A DNA stretch of 64,000 nt. Origin: Mugil cephalus. Lineage: Eukaryota > Chordata > Actinopteri > Mugiliformes > Mugilidae. Of the stretch, positions 14,264 through 25,647 are shown piece by piece; the first letter of the stretch is position 1, and every line of letters starts with the position of its first letter. The stretch covers positions 18,158,001 through 18,222,000 of the forward strand of contig NC_061771.1 of assembly GCF_022458985.1 (NCBI RefSeq), given 5' to 3'. Both the position numbers and the translations under genes were made by a program. The notes under the pieces are model-generated. The model saw nothing but the letters and a program-made list of their open reading frames with translations. It was not told the origin of the DNA and searched no databases.

Positions 14264-16258
14264 GGCATCATCAATTTAACATTTTATTTTCAGAACTTTT
14301 CACTCAAAGCTTTGTTGGCGACAACAACAATACAAGTACCTAATTTTAGATATATACAAAAGGCAGTCCATGAAAGCAATATCTTATTATTATCGTATTC
14401 CGTACTCTCATATTTACAATGCAAGATCCCACACAATACTGTCTGACATTCAAAGCAAGTAGTTCCCACGTTCAGATCAGTGTAACGACTGCTCAGATTC
14501 AACACTCTCAAGGCAGAGCTGGAAACAAAATGCACCAACAGCCTCTGTAGATACACAGCGCTCGCTCAAAGAGTTCTCTATTTTCTGCGGTGAGATAAAA
14601 ATCTTATCTGCAGCAGCGTTTGGAAAGCCGATTCAGTGATGGGCAATAATTTATCAAAAGCCTGAGAAACAGAAGACGTGCGGTTTCGGTTGCACACGGA
14701 GTTGCAGCGAGAATACTTTCTGCATGAATGCTAAGAGGCGTGACAATTAGAGGCGAATATTTCTCCGTTAAACCCTGCAGCTCGGAGGAGTCGAGCAGTT
14801 TAATCCAACCAGGAGACTGAGCTGAAGGAGAGCTGTCGGCCTGTGAAGAATACTGACCTAATGTACTCTGAGTTACCCACACAGTCATTAACGGCATGAA
14901 TCTGCAGAAACGGGAACATTTGGTGGCTATAAGACTTGATTTAAGTGTAATCTACTTTTCTGGCAAATTCGCTGAGACATAAAGTACCTAGCTGCCGTTT
15001 CTACTTGATGAGTTCCATCCGCTCCATCAAATGCAGAATTAAGCACTACACGAGCATTAAGAAAGCTTTACAGATGCAATATTTTATTACTGCTAGCTGA
15101 ACAATGTTTGTAAGAGTGATTTTTGGATTGTGCTGTTTCTTTCTGATCACTGACTACTATCGTGGCATGATGAGGTGCATTGTTGACGGCGTCGTCCTCG
15201 CATACCCGGACAGCATCCTTCACCCTGCAGACAAGGGACCAAGCAGGGGAGATTTAACATTTCAATCACAAACTCTAAGAGAAGAGTGACGCTTTTCAGC
15301 GAAACAAGTTAATAAACGGCATCGATGTCCCCCTCACGCTGACAGCAGCATACGGTCGATCCGCGGCCTTTCTTTCTACTGTCGGGATCAGAACACATGG
15401 CGGGGTGTTGTTCACACAAGAATTGCCAGCGACATAACAAACTTATGACTCTGGCAACAACAAAACTAACCGCAATGCAGAGCGTACACTTCAACTGTGC
15501 CTGTGGGCTGAGACGAAATCTGCACGGCAGATGTGTTTTATTTTATTTTTTTTTATTTTTTTTGACACTATATTGACACTATATCCAATGTTTGGTTTGT
15601 GAATTAGCTTAACAACCAAACTCACACGAGCAAATGATGCTCTGAGACACTTCCCCTGCTTTCCTGGGAACAAGTTGCCTTTAAGCGGTAAAGCGCTTGA
15701 CGCATAAAGCTACGATAATCAGTTCCTTAAAAAATATTTGTGCACAGGAAGAAAAAAAAAATGGACTCAGAAAAAATAATTCACGCGGTATTGTGTGTCA
15801 GCTGAAATTGCCACATGCACCGTACCTTTGAGACACAGCGCGCCGACTGCTGTGGACAACAGCGAGAGCACGTCATCGGAGAGCTCTTTGTTTCACTTCT
15901 TCTTAGTCGTTCAACACACTCAACGGTTGCATTGTATGGGGCCTATCGTTTGTCCGTGTAGACCCCAGAACCGGTGTGGAGCTTTACTGTCTTTCAGTTT
16001 TGATTTGGCACACAAAGCTACAGGTTTGATTGACCAGGGTGTCCCCCGGCCTCTCGCCTCCCTCCAGAGGACGAGCGGCTACAGAAAATGACTGAATGAA
16101 CTTAGCAACTAAATGCTTCGCTTTAGGACTGAATACTGAATTTGTCAGGTGGCCGGAAACACAAACCCCTAACGAAGCTCCGTTTGCTGATCCTGATGTG
16201 CAGCTAAACTGGAATTTCACACACAGGGTTGCAGTAGATGGCATCTCATTGTGCAACG

Positions 16259-16268
16259 GCAGCAGCAA

Positions 16269-16300
<32 letters not shown>
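16259..16300. repeat. CAG/CAA trinucleotide microsatellite
   Basis: A run of AGC/AAC units reads as Ser-Asn repeats on the plus strand and as Leu or Ala-Val repeats on the minus strand. No surrounding coding evidence. Confidence 0.85.
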
Positions 16301-17638
16301 TCAAATTTACTTCTGCTGTGAGATCGCTTGTGTAACCTAACGAGTACAAAGTGCCTCCCCGTTGAATGAAAGTGCCCTCTAGCCCTTGTACAGCGTTGGA
16401 AACGAAACCCTGAGAAAAAGCGGTGTTGTGCATGACGTTGGTCAACAGCGAGAGGAGTGGACCTTGACCTCATCTTCCCAGGCCTTCCAGTAACAGGAGA
16501 ATATTCCAGGGTTAAGTTGCACCACACTTCCATGCATGCCTGTCGTAATCACTAACAGATGTTAGGAGTGTACGTGGCTTCAAACGGCACCATGTGTAAT
16601 GACAAAAGGGGTCACGGTTCATCAGCCGCAGCTACACTGAAACCAGCTGGCGCATCACAACAAACAGAGGCTGGCGGGGAAAAGGAAACAGTTTGGAAAG
16701 GCAAATTAATGCCCAAGTCATCTGTTAGGTCTGTGCTGTGTTAGCGTCATTGTGTAACGAGCTGTGATTTGGTGGTTTTACTGTATGTCATGACAAAACA
16801 CTGATATTTTCTTTTTTTTTTTTCTTGAGTCAGCCTACACATGCTGCGTTCACACCTGCAGGGACATGACTTTGGAAGTTCTCATCTGCCTATTGGAGAA
16901 TTTGATAAATGCTCATGCTGTGACACGACGACTGTTTCTGTTTAGTCATGAATGTTACCAAACAAACAAAAGTACCAACAAGTGTATTAAAAAAAAAAGG
17001 GTCATCAAAGTTGAGTACATTTTTGAGGAACAATTCACAAGCCTTGTAGAAACCGGTGTTTCTATACACTTCAGGCTTATACTCATAGCTTCACATTAGA
17101 AGCAATGAGTACATTTTCAACAATGTCGCATCATTTTGTTTGTACTTTAATTTGTTTTATAACTCGAGAGCACGTTTTAGAGAGGATTAACTAAATCATT
17201 CAATGTCAATAATATTATTATTAAAAGTAAAATATATTTTTTAAAGATGTCTGATTATGTTTATGTGACGTAGAATTCATGAATTTATAATATTAAATGT
17301 TTTCTTACCCCAAGTACAGCTACGCATGTGTAGAATCCTCTGCACTTTCACCTGTAATAAACAAACCAGATAACGAACACATACCTTCACAAAAAGACTA
17401 TTATCAAATCAAATAGAGCAACAGTGACACCTGCTGGATAGGCTCAACTACTTGCCAGTTAATTAGGTACACCTCTGGTACTAATACAACCCACTTATAT
17501 TGGACACGTGTTGAAATATTCTGAACAAACATTATGACCATATTGCATATACTATTTAGTTGCCTATATTTTATCACCGATCATATGATTTCTAATAAGC
17601 TAATAAGCTTTTCTGTTTTCTAAATAGCTTTGTTGTTG

Positions 17639-20600
17639 TCATTGCTTTAATTTACCGTCTTTTTTCATCCACTGGTCTAATTCCTCCATTTCCAGCTCCA
17701 ACACAGAGGGCACATCTTCTTCGAACATTGGCCTGGAAGAAAAAAAAAAGACTTTTAAAAGCTTTTTAAAAGCCCACATCTACAAAACTACCGTAAAAAT
17801 TTTCTGACTCTTAGCACTGTGTTCGTTCTGTTGATAACGGCAACACTTTAACCGACCATTGTATGTCCACCATATTATTAAGTAACTTAAGTTTTTGGTT
17901 TATTTCTTAATTTATTGTTTTAATTACTGCAACTATGCCAGCTGTTAGCTGTAGCGTGTTGCTAATAAATTAATGAATGAATAAATAAATAAAAACGTGG
18001 TAAAATTCAGTTAAATGACATGTATAGAGACCAAATAACGTGTTAAAATGTTTGTGGTTAAGACATAGGAAATCGTGTCAAGTAGCAACCCTAAATGATA
18101 AGAAGGCTACTGCTAGGCAACCGCTGGCAAGCTAGTGGTTAGCAAGCTGGCAACCAGGTACGTGAGAAAAGTTCATCTCATAACATAAAGACAACATACT
18201 TTTTTTTTTTTTTTTTTTTTTTAATTATGTAACGTGTATTTCGGTACTTCGTGGATAACTTTGTCTCACATTTTTTTTGCACAGACTGACTCATCAAACG
18301 CTCTTGTTGGAGTTATATTTATTTGTTTTTAGATTATTTAGTTTACTGCTAAGCTAGCCGTTAGTTAATATCCTGCTAATACAAGTCAATAACCATCAGG
18401 TTGACACTAACTCTTTCAGAGTTTAGACTACTGTAGAAGTTTAAATTATCAAATACTGCGTTGTAGTTCATATGGCACCTGGTTTTATGAGCCCAATCTT
18501 TACGTTGTCTTTTAGTCTAAGTATTTTTTTTATTTTTTTATCTTTTCATCCTGTACTATTTCCACTTCAAACTATGCCTACGTTAAAGATATTACACCAC
18601 ACTTGCACACAGACTATGTTTTTCAGCACGGGAAGTTGAGGGTGAACTCGTACACAACACTGCATGTAAGATTATCTAAGTCTCTTTTACAGGACTGCCA
18701 GTGTTGTTACATGTTAGCAGATGATGCAAAAAGAAATGAAATTCACTCACATTGGCACCTTCTCTGCACTCGAACCATCCAAACATGGATCCTCTTTACT
18801 CAGATCTGTGAGAAAAGAACTGTCTGCAGTCATACTGAACATATTAAAAGGAAAATAATGATAATAATAAGTAAATACAGTACATTTATAGGAGCTGTAA
18901 GATACGGAAACAGCAAACCAACAAGAAAGGCCAGCTACGAAGCTGACAGTAACGTTGTCTGTGTCTGGACTAAGAAGTTGCCCCTGAACACACCACAAAT
19001 ATGGTATGGTCATGTCAGCGCCAGCAAAGGGTAATTGGCCTGGAGTATCGTAGCCGTCACATATATTGAGACAAGAGTTATTGTTTCTTTGTCTTTCTTA
19101 AAAATGTTAGATGACTGTAAACTTACAGCATCAGTTGTCCTGAACACTAATGGTGTCTGGCCACACAGATGATTTTAGTATTGTCTGCAGTTAATATGAG
19201 GAGAGGAAGGGAGGCACATAAAAATTTGAGAAAGCATTTAATTGGATTCAAAATGAATACCCGCCCCCCTTGTGCAGAATGAGTCGTCAGTCTTTATATG
19301 TAGTTTTTGAGGAAACGTGAAACTCTAAAATACCATTAAGCCCACTCATTGAAGGTACTTGAGATAGATGACCCTTTACAGTGACGTACCTTGATGTCTT
19401 GCATTTCTGTTCCATCTGCGGTTGATGAAAATACCGCAGACTATTATGCCGATGATGAGGACCACCAGCACCACAGGGATCAAGATAATCATGGGATTTA
19501 AAACTGGGTCATCTTCATCTGAATGGGTGGTGCCAATTGTTGGTGAAGGCTCTGTGGGATCTAAATAGCAGATCAATCATTGATCACAATTCATCGCTGC
19601 ATTAGTATGTGAGGACACAGGTGGTCTGACATACCTCCTGAGGCATCTTCCCCGCCATAATCCACCGGGTCTACTACAAACAGAAACAACAACAAAACAT
19701 TTGATTGTTTTATTTTAACAAATGCAAAACAACTAAACCAAACACCTAATCAAAAAATAAATAAATAAACACAAACATGTAGCTGTGTGGACCTACCTGA
19801 AGTGGTACTTTGTGATGTCTCTTCTACACCTGAAACAAAGACAGTTCTTCATTCACTGCAAGATGTCTGTGAAGGTTCTCAGTCATCCAGGTCATGATAA
19901 TCCAAAAGGCATTGAATGAAGGCAAATGGACTTGTAGAATTTCTTGTTGAGGAAACTTGCTTGACCAGAAACTGAAGGGTTTTATCCACAGACGTTCCAT
20001 AGTTAAACCTCAACTTCCCACCAGTCTCTCAGAACTGAAGAAGCTACTCAGATGAGTGGCGAAACATCTTCAAGATGAACGTGATTTAAGATTATGATTT
20101 TTAAAGTATGTGGACACCCAATGTACACATGAAAATCAACTTGGAGAAGTTGACGAAACAAAGAACAAAAACTAAAAGTCATAAAAGACACTGGGACAAA
20201 GGTAGTAGTCAAACCTTTAGTAAAAGATCATTTACTTAAGAAGTCAAATAAAACAAGTGCAGTAAAAGCGCGGTATGTTACGTTTACATGTAGCCGCTGG
20301 TTGAGGTCCTTAGAGGAACGTTCCTTTTCTAAATCTAGAACCCCTTCAGGTCTGAGACGTTAGTGGGTTTCACCCACAACAACTCTTTGCTTCAGGTCAG
20401 TTCCTAATGTTTCTGTTGGATTAAGGTTGAGGTTTGTGTGCACACTACATCTCGAAGGAAAAGGCTTGTAGATCTGGCACGGAAAATGTAAGCGGTGTCA
20501 TGCATCATATGACAATGTCATATGATATCAGACTACAAAAGACAGATTATACATCCTTCCTCTTTTTTTTATATTTACTTTGTTTGCTTCTTGTTGTGTG

Positions 20601-21815
20601 GTGCTTGGTTTAACCTGTCTTTGTGTTGTACCTGTGTTGCTTGTTGTTCCTCCTGCTTTGCAAAAAATAAAACGTTTAAAAATTAAAATATAAAAATACT
20701 TTTTTTTTTTTTTTTTTAAGGGATTGTCAGTATCTGTGAGTTTCAACAGACTTGACGAAGCAGTGGTGCAAATGTTTTTAAAGGCTGGGATGTCTAAATG
20801 ACTGAGTCATCGATCTCACAGAAATGTGTGTCATGTAGTGTTGTAATTCTGAACTTCTTAAATCTTATTCCTGACATATAAACCCAATGAAATAACTAAA
20901 ACTGACCTTTAAAAACAACTAACAACAAAAATAATTTTATTATTAACACCTCACCTGGATCAGGATCGCCTGATTCTGTCTCTGTTGGGTCTGCTGGGTC
21001 TGTTGGTGCCGCTTCAGGTGCTGATTCTAAAAGTTCGTCTTCTTCCTCTGAAATGCAACATCCCTTGTGACTTTAGAAAAGGGACCGTGGAACTCAGAGG
21101 AAAACATTTACAGCACTGACATTAAAAAGGAAGCACGCAGGTGACGGCTTTTATGTGCAAAAACAGCAGTGCTGTGGCTGATTCGCAGGAACCTAACACT
21201 TCCTTCTCACCGATTTCAAACGGTTGCCACGAATATGAAAACGGTTGCTAAATACGCGTTTTTGTGAAGATGTTGAGCAATGTGTTCTCGAACAGACGCT
21301 TGACGCTTCATAGGAGATTTGAACGTTGTTACAAACTGATGTTGACTTTTAAACACTTATGTGTGACATTTGTGAGAAACTGCTCGGGCTGATCCTTGCT
21401 CACGTTCATAAAAAGAAGTGAAAAAGATGATTCCTGTTCCTGAAACGGAAGGAGAGCTTAGCCCACCTGGAGCAGCACGTTTTAAACCTGTGAGCGCTTC
21501 AATGTAATCTTTCCGATCTGCCGTCTTTTTAAAAGTATCGAGGGTTCTAAAATTTCCCCAAGTATCACCAATGAACTGTCTTTGCCTTCAGTCAAGAAGA
21601 AACATGAACAAAGTAAGAAAAGCGCACTGGAGCAGAGAAGGGAAAGCAGGGTGGAGACAGGAAGGTGGAGAGAGTGGCTTTGTCTTGATTGAGTGCGTAA
21701 AGAATGTAACGTTAGTCCTACCTGTCGCAGTCACCGAGGTCAATAGCAGAACCAGCAGCAGCAGAAGGGTCTTGAGCCGGGGGCCTCTCATGTTACCAGG
21801 CCAAGAGGCAGACAT
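17639..21815 (-). CDS. tmem154: Transmembrane protein 154, seven coding exons
   Basis: Coding exons on the minus strand are 21815-21722, 21047-20955, 19829-19797, 19673-19635, 19560-19390, 18805-18751 and 17732-17639. All have GT-AG borders and matching phases, giving 192 residues (human about 183). An N-terminal signal peptide (LLLLLVLLLTSVTAT) is followed by an acidic, Pro/Thr/Ser-rich ectodomain (about 32-109). One transmembrane helix (about 110-131, MIILIPVVLVVLIIGIIVCG) precedes a basic stop-transfer stretch (INRRWNRNARH). The C-terminal signature FEEDVPSVLELEMEELDQWM matches human TMEM154, my main ground for the name. TMEM154 is a type I membrane protein of unclear function; ovine alleles affect susceptibility to small-ruminant lentivirus. 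The 3' end is least certain: the frame runs to TGA at 17639, but a possible donor (GACG/GTAAAT) near 17655 could lead to another exon. The second in-frame Met (residue 9) could also initiate. Confidence 0.88.
19860..20085 (+). mobile_element. Dispersed teleost repeat fragment
   Basis: The segment starts GGTTCTCAGTCATCCAGGTC and ends with CTGAAGAAGCTACTCAGATG followed by AGTGGCGAAACATCTTCAAG. I recognise these paired motifs as the ends of a repeat common in teleost genomes, but cannot name its family with confidence. It lies in intron 2 of tmem154. A diverged reverse-oriented copy is at about 25.1 kb. Confidence 0.55.
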
Positions 21816-22940
21816 AGTGCCATTGTGTGCCCGCTTCCTTCAGCACTGTCACAGCATCACACTTCCTGATCTGACCTAACATGTCAAATAGAAGGAAAAG
21901 AAAAAACCCACACACCCACATACTCACTGAGATAACTCACTCGGATGTGATGCAATCAGCCGTGAGCTTGTAGGCACAAGTCTGAAGGCTCCTCTGCTGC
22001 ACTACAGCCACATTCCTGCCGGTTAGGTATGCAGCCGTACCGACTGAGGGGGAAGCTGAACAAACTCTGAGAAAGGAAATAACAGTTTGTATGAGCTCCG
22101 AGAGCACCGGCTGCTCGGCTATCTCTTGAGAAGTCTTGTCATCTACTTACTGCACTAAACAACCTGTAAATGAGTTTGTTGACGGGTTTCTTAGTGTGAG
22201 CCGGAAACACAGTGTGTGTCTGTGTCGAAATACTCATCATGAATCTGTGGGTCATGCTGTTATGATTATCTATGGGCTCTTGTGTGCCGGTGGCCTACTT
22301 TCAGAAGGCAATCTTTTTCTTCATCTACCAGAAAGATGAGATGACTGAGTGTTTTTCAGAGTCATAGTTTCCATTAACTGGTTCTGTTATCAGCAGATCA
22401 AAAGTGGCATTAATAAACACTTTGGCATTTCACTGAAATAGAGGTAATCATTTCTTCTTTTTTTTATTGAGACAAATGCAGTGTGACCAAAGTGGTTGCA
22501 ACAGTGATAGTTGTGACAATAATGACAAAATAATAATTACCAAACTTGCACTGAAAACAAGAGATAGAAAAACAAAACTATATAAAAAAAAATAAAGAAT
22601 ATATAATAAAAGCACAAAATATAACAGTAATTGTAATAACACTGCTCATTTTGTAATACTATCAATAATAATATATATGATTCTAACATTATGGAGGAAG
22701 GATTGGTGAGGAGGGGGTGCGAGGCAGTCTTGGATTATTATCTTTCCCTCATCCTTTTATTAAATTGAATTAAATTTAAGGGTGCCCCGAGTCTCCCCAC
22801 ACCCATGGGGGACCAGTCTGCAGCCCTCAATACACCTGTTCATTACCCTGACCCCCAGATACCACAGAGTACATACAGCACAACCCCTTGCCCTTTATCT
22901 CTCTTTGTCTGTTTTTTTATAATACATGTTTTGTTTTGTT
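21816..22940. other. tmem154 5' flank and AT-rich spacer
   Basis: The sequence just right of the tmem154 start codon should hold its 5' UTR and promoter, but no TATA box or CpG island stands out. From about 22.45 to 22.7 kb the sequence is A/T-rich with low-complexity runs. No coding exon seen. Confidence 0.45.
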
Positions 22941-22944
22941 TCAT

Positions 22945-23700
22945 TTTCTTCCGCTTATCTGGGTCTGGGTCGCGGGGGCAGCAGCTATAGGAGGGAGGTC
23001 CAGGCGGCCCTCTCCCCGGCCACTTCCATCAGCTCCTTCGGAGGAATCCCCAGGCGCTCCCAGGCCAGACGGGAGATATAATCCCTTCATCTTGTCCTGG
23101 GGCGACCCGGAGGCCTCCTACCAGTGGGACATGCCTGGAACCCCTCTAAATGGAGGCCTCCGGGGGGCATCCTCACCAGATGCCTGAACCACCTCAACTG
23201 ACTCCTCTCAACGTGGAGGAGCAGCGGTTCTACTCTGAGCTCCTCCCCAGTGTCCGAGCTCTTTACCCTATCTCTAAGGCTGAGCCCGGCCGCCCTACGG
23301 AGGAAACTCATTTGTATCCACCTGTATCCGCGATCTTTCGGTGATCACCCAAAGTTGATGACCATAGGTGAGGGTTGGAACATAGATCGACTGCTAAATT
23401 GAGAGCTTCACGTTTCTGCTTAGCTCTCTCTTCACCACGACGGCCCGGTTAAGCGCCTGCAACACTACAGATGCCACTCTGATCCGTCTGTCGATCTCCT
23501 GCTCCATTCTACCCTCACCCGTGAGCAAGATCCCGAAATACTTGAACCTGGTTGAAGCTCTGTCTGTTGGAGGTGAGAGTTACAGACCATCTTGACAGGT
23601 TCTTCCACATGGCGTTCCCAGCAGACCCTCACTATTTGTTTGGGTCTACCAGGTCTGCGTGGCATCTTCCCCTGTCATGTGATCCAACTAACCACCAGGT
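22945..23700 (-). mobile_element. Non-LTR retrotransposon 3' fragment, degenerate
   Basis: Minus-strand translation, interrupted by frameshifts and stops, shows the C-terminal end of a teleost LINE ORF2. EGRMEQEIDRRI-like and VVVKRELS-like stretches come first, then SFLRRAAGLSLRDRVKSS, RSQLRWFRHLVRMPPGG and CPTGRRPPGRPRTR, then ERLGIPPKEL. These are the familiar closing motifs of abundant fish non-LTR elements (Rex/RTE-like; exact clade not determined). The catalytic reverse-transcriptase core and the endonuclease are absent, so the copy is 5' truncated and dead. Confidence 0.85.
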
Positions 23701-23759
23701 CGGCTGATACAACCACAAAGTCGATTATCGACCTGCGACCTACGCCGTCATGGTGCCAA

Positions 23760-25420
23760 GAGCACCAATGAACAACCTTATGTTCGAACATGGTGTTAGT
23801 TAACATGTGTTACATTAAAATTATAGCGTGTGTGGCGTATTAAAAACAGGATGGGGCATTGACTTGAGCTGTTTTATTATTGTTTGTTTTTACCTTTTAC
23901 CTTTCCCTAAATTGGTGTGTAGTGCATTAAAGTGTGATGTGTCACATGGGGACAGTTCAGGGGTAGAAAAGGTAATTATTTCAAATTGAAGCAAGTTAGG
24001 CAGTACTTGATGACAAACATTGATAACTTAACGAAGGTCAACACTTTCTTCAAAAACAAAACTGAAGAAAAATAAACAGAACTGAATATCAAACCTGAAA
24101 AAACGTTCTGTGTGAGCTTGTACCTGAGAGCTTTGAGATAAACGCAGCCTCACAATGCACTTATATTTTGTATTACTCACCCAGTTCGCACTGTAACATG
24201 CACTAACTAGCACACTATACACAAAGTATTTGGTTTTAAGTCAAAACACCAGACTCTTTGATGGTGCAAGATCTCCAGTTGTCCAAATGCCTGCCAAAGA
24301 ATGAAAACTCAAGTTTTTCAGTCTCAACATTACGCCACGATGCTGCTTCAGCTACTAAAGCTGAAAGATGCAGCTACAAGTTGAAATCTGTGTTTCTTAT
24401 ATTCAAAGTTTTCCCAATCTTGAACAGCAGTAAAGGAAAACTGGCTTCATCAAAAGTATCTCTTAATATCTAAATCACTGATTTAAAATGTTGCCAGTAC
24501 ATTTGAGTACCAGTACTGACAGGAAAGAATAGCATAAATTGAACTCTACTTGCATTATGTAAGAAGGACAGCTTTACTTGGAATTGCCTTGGAACAGCAA
24601 AGCAAAACCAAAACTGATGCTGTTTTTCTGAAGAGTCTCTGTTATATTCTGTAAAACCTTTGTGACAGAAGAGGCAGCTCATACAGTGTGGTGCAATATG
24701 CATAACTGCTGAGATAATGGTATAGTCAGTTTCAGAAAATATTTACTTATAGTTTCAGTTGTTATGGCAAGCTCTGAAATATTCTCTGAAATAAACTGTG
24801 GCTTCTTTCTGTACTCGAGCTGTTCTGCTGCCTCATATCTGATCTTCGTTTTTATCTTGATCTACCAAGCGAGCCCCGAGGAGCCTGACTGGTATCTTGA
24901 GCTAAACTGACGATTGATTCAGTATTTTCTGTAGATGTTTTATTCCCGTTTGTCATTCTCGCCTCTTACTCACTGATAGTTATTCATGAATCACATAAAT
25001 TGTCTTTCCTTTAACTGCTTTCATTTTGCCAGTGCTACAGCAATCACATACCCAAAACTGTTTGTGGGTTTCATTTACTCAACTGCATGACAAGATGAAG
25101 TGTCTGTGAAGATTCTTATTCTTTCAGTTCATAAAACATCCAATGGACATATTTAAGTTTTCTTGAAGATGTTTTCACCCCTCGTCCAAGTAGCTGCGTC
25201 AGTTAGAAATGACTGGTAAAAGGTTTAAGCTTTTATTAGGAACATCTGTGTGTGGCCTCCACCTGGCCTGAAATTCACATGAACGTGGTCTGCTAGTAAC
25301 TCAATACCTGTAATTAAAGGAATTTGTTCGGAATAACCTTGTTATTATTGGTAACATAAATTATGAAAAATTTATAGTTTCCATTTTCTACAGGACTCAA
25401 ATGTTTACTTTGCTCATATT
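23760..25420. other. Spacer between retrotransposon and tma16
   Basis: No coding exon seen. It contains a diverged, inverted copy of the intron-2 tmem154 repeat at about 25.09-25.22 kb (CTTGAAGATGTTTTCACCCC then TCGTCCAAGTAGCTGCGTCA) and AT-rich unique-looking sequence. Confidence 0.45.
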
Positions 25421-25433
25421 TTCTTCAATTGAA

Positions 25434-25510
<77 letters not shown>
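25434..25510. repeat. (GAAA)n microsatellite
   Basis: About 19 GAAA units. The tract ends roughly 140 bp upstream of the tma16 start codon, so it sits in or beside that promoter. The Lys-Glu-Arg and Phe-Leu-Ser open frames through it are artefacts. Confidence 0.97.
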
Positions 25511-25647
25511 CATTGAAAGCAGGTATACGCCGGACGCATGTTCTATTTTCTCAGCAACACTTCCGGACATCATATACTGACGGACCACTTCCACTTCCGG
25601 TCCAGTTGTCAACAGAGCGGCGACACGCGTGTTTTCAAGTAGCGAAC

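Larger units (their letters stand above)
9121..17600. other. Gene-free interval between CpG-rich patch and tmem154
   Basis: No coding exon is supportable here. The interval contains AT-rich sequence, a LINE-like tail near 11.0-11.15 kb, a perfect 97-bp tandem duplication near 14.1 kb and a short CAG/CAA microsatellite at about 16.26 kb. A fragment near 17.45-17.55 kb resembles dispersed teleost repeats (the word TTAATTAGGTACACC). The 150-residue open frames around 16 kb exist only because of the trinucleotide repeat. Confidence 0.5.

Noticed and set aside
15984-16533. 153- and 95-codon minus-strand frames near 16 kb
   Set aside because: They depend on a CAG/CAA triplet repeat, lack flanking splice sites or homology and overlap each other in different frames.
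22136-22339. Candidate upstream tmem154 exon or small protein frame
   Set aside because: The strand is opposite to tmem154 and there is no homology or splice context.
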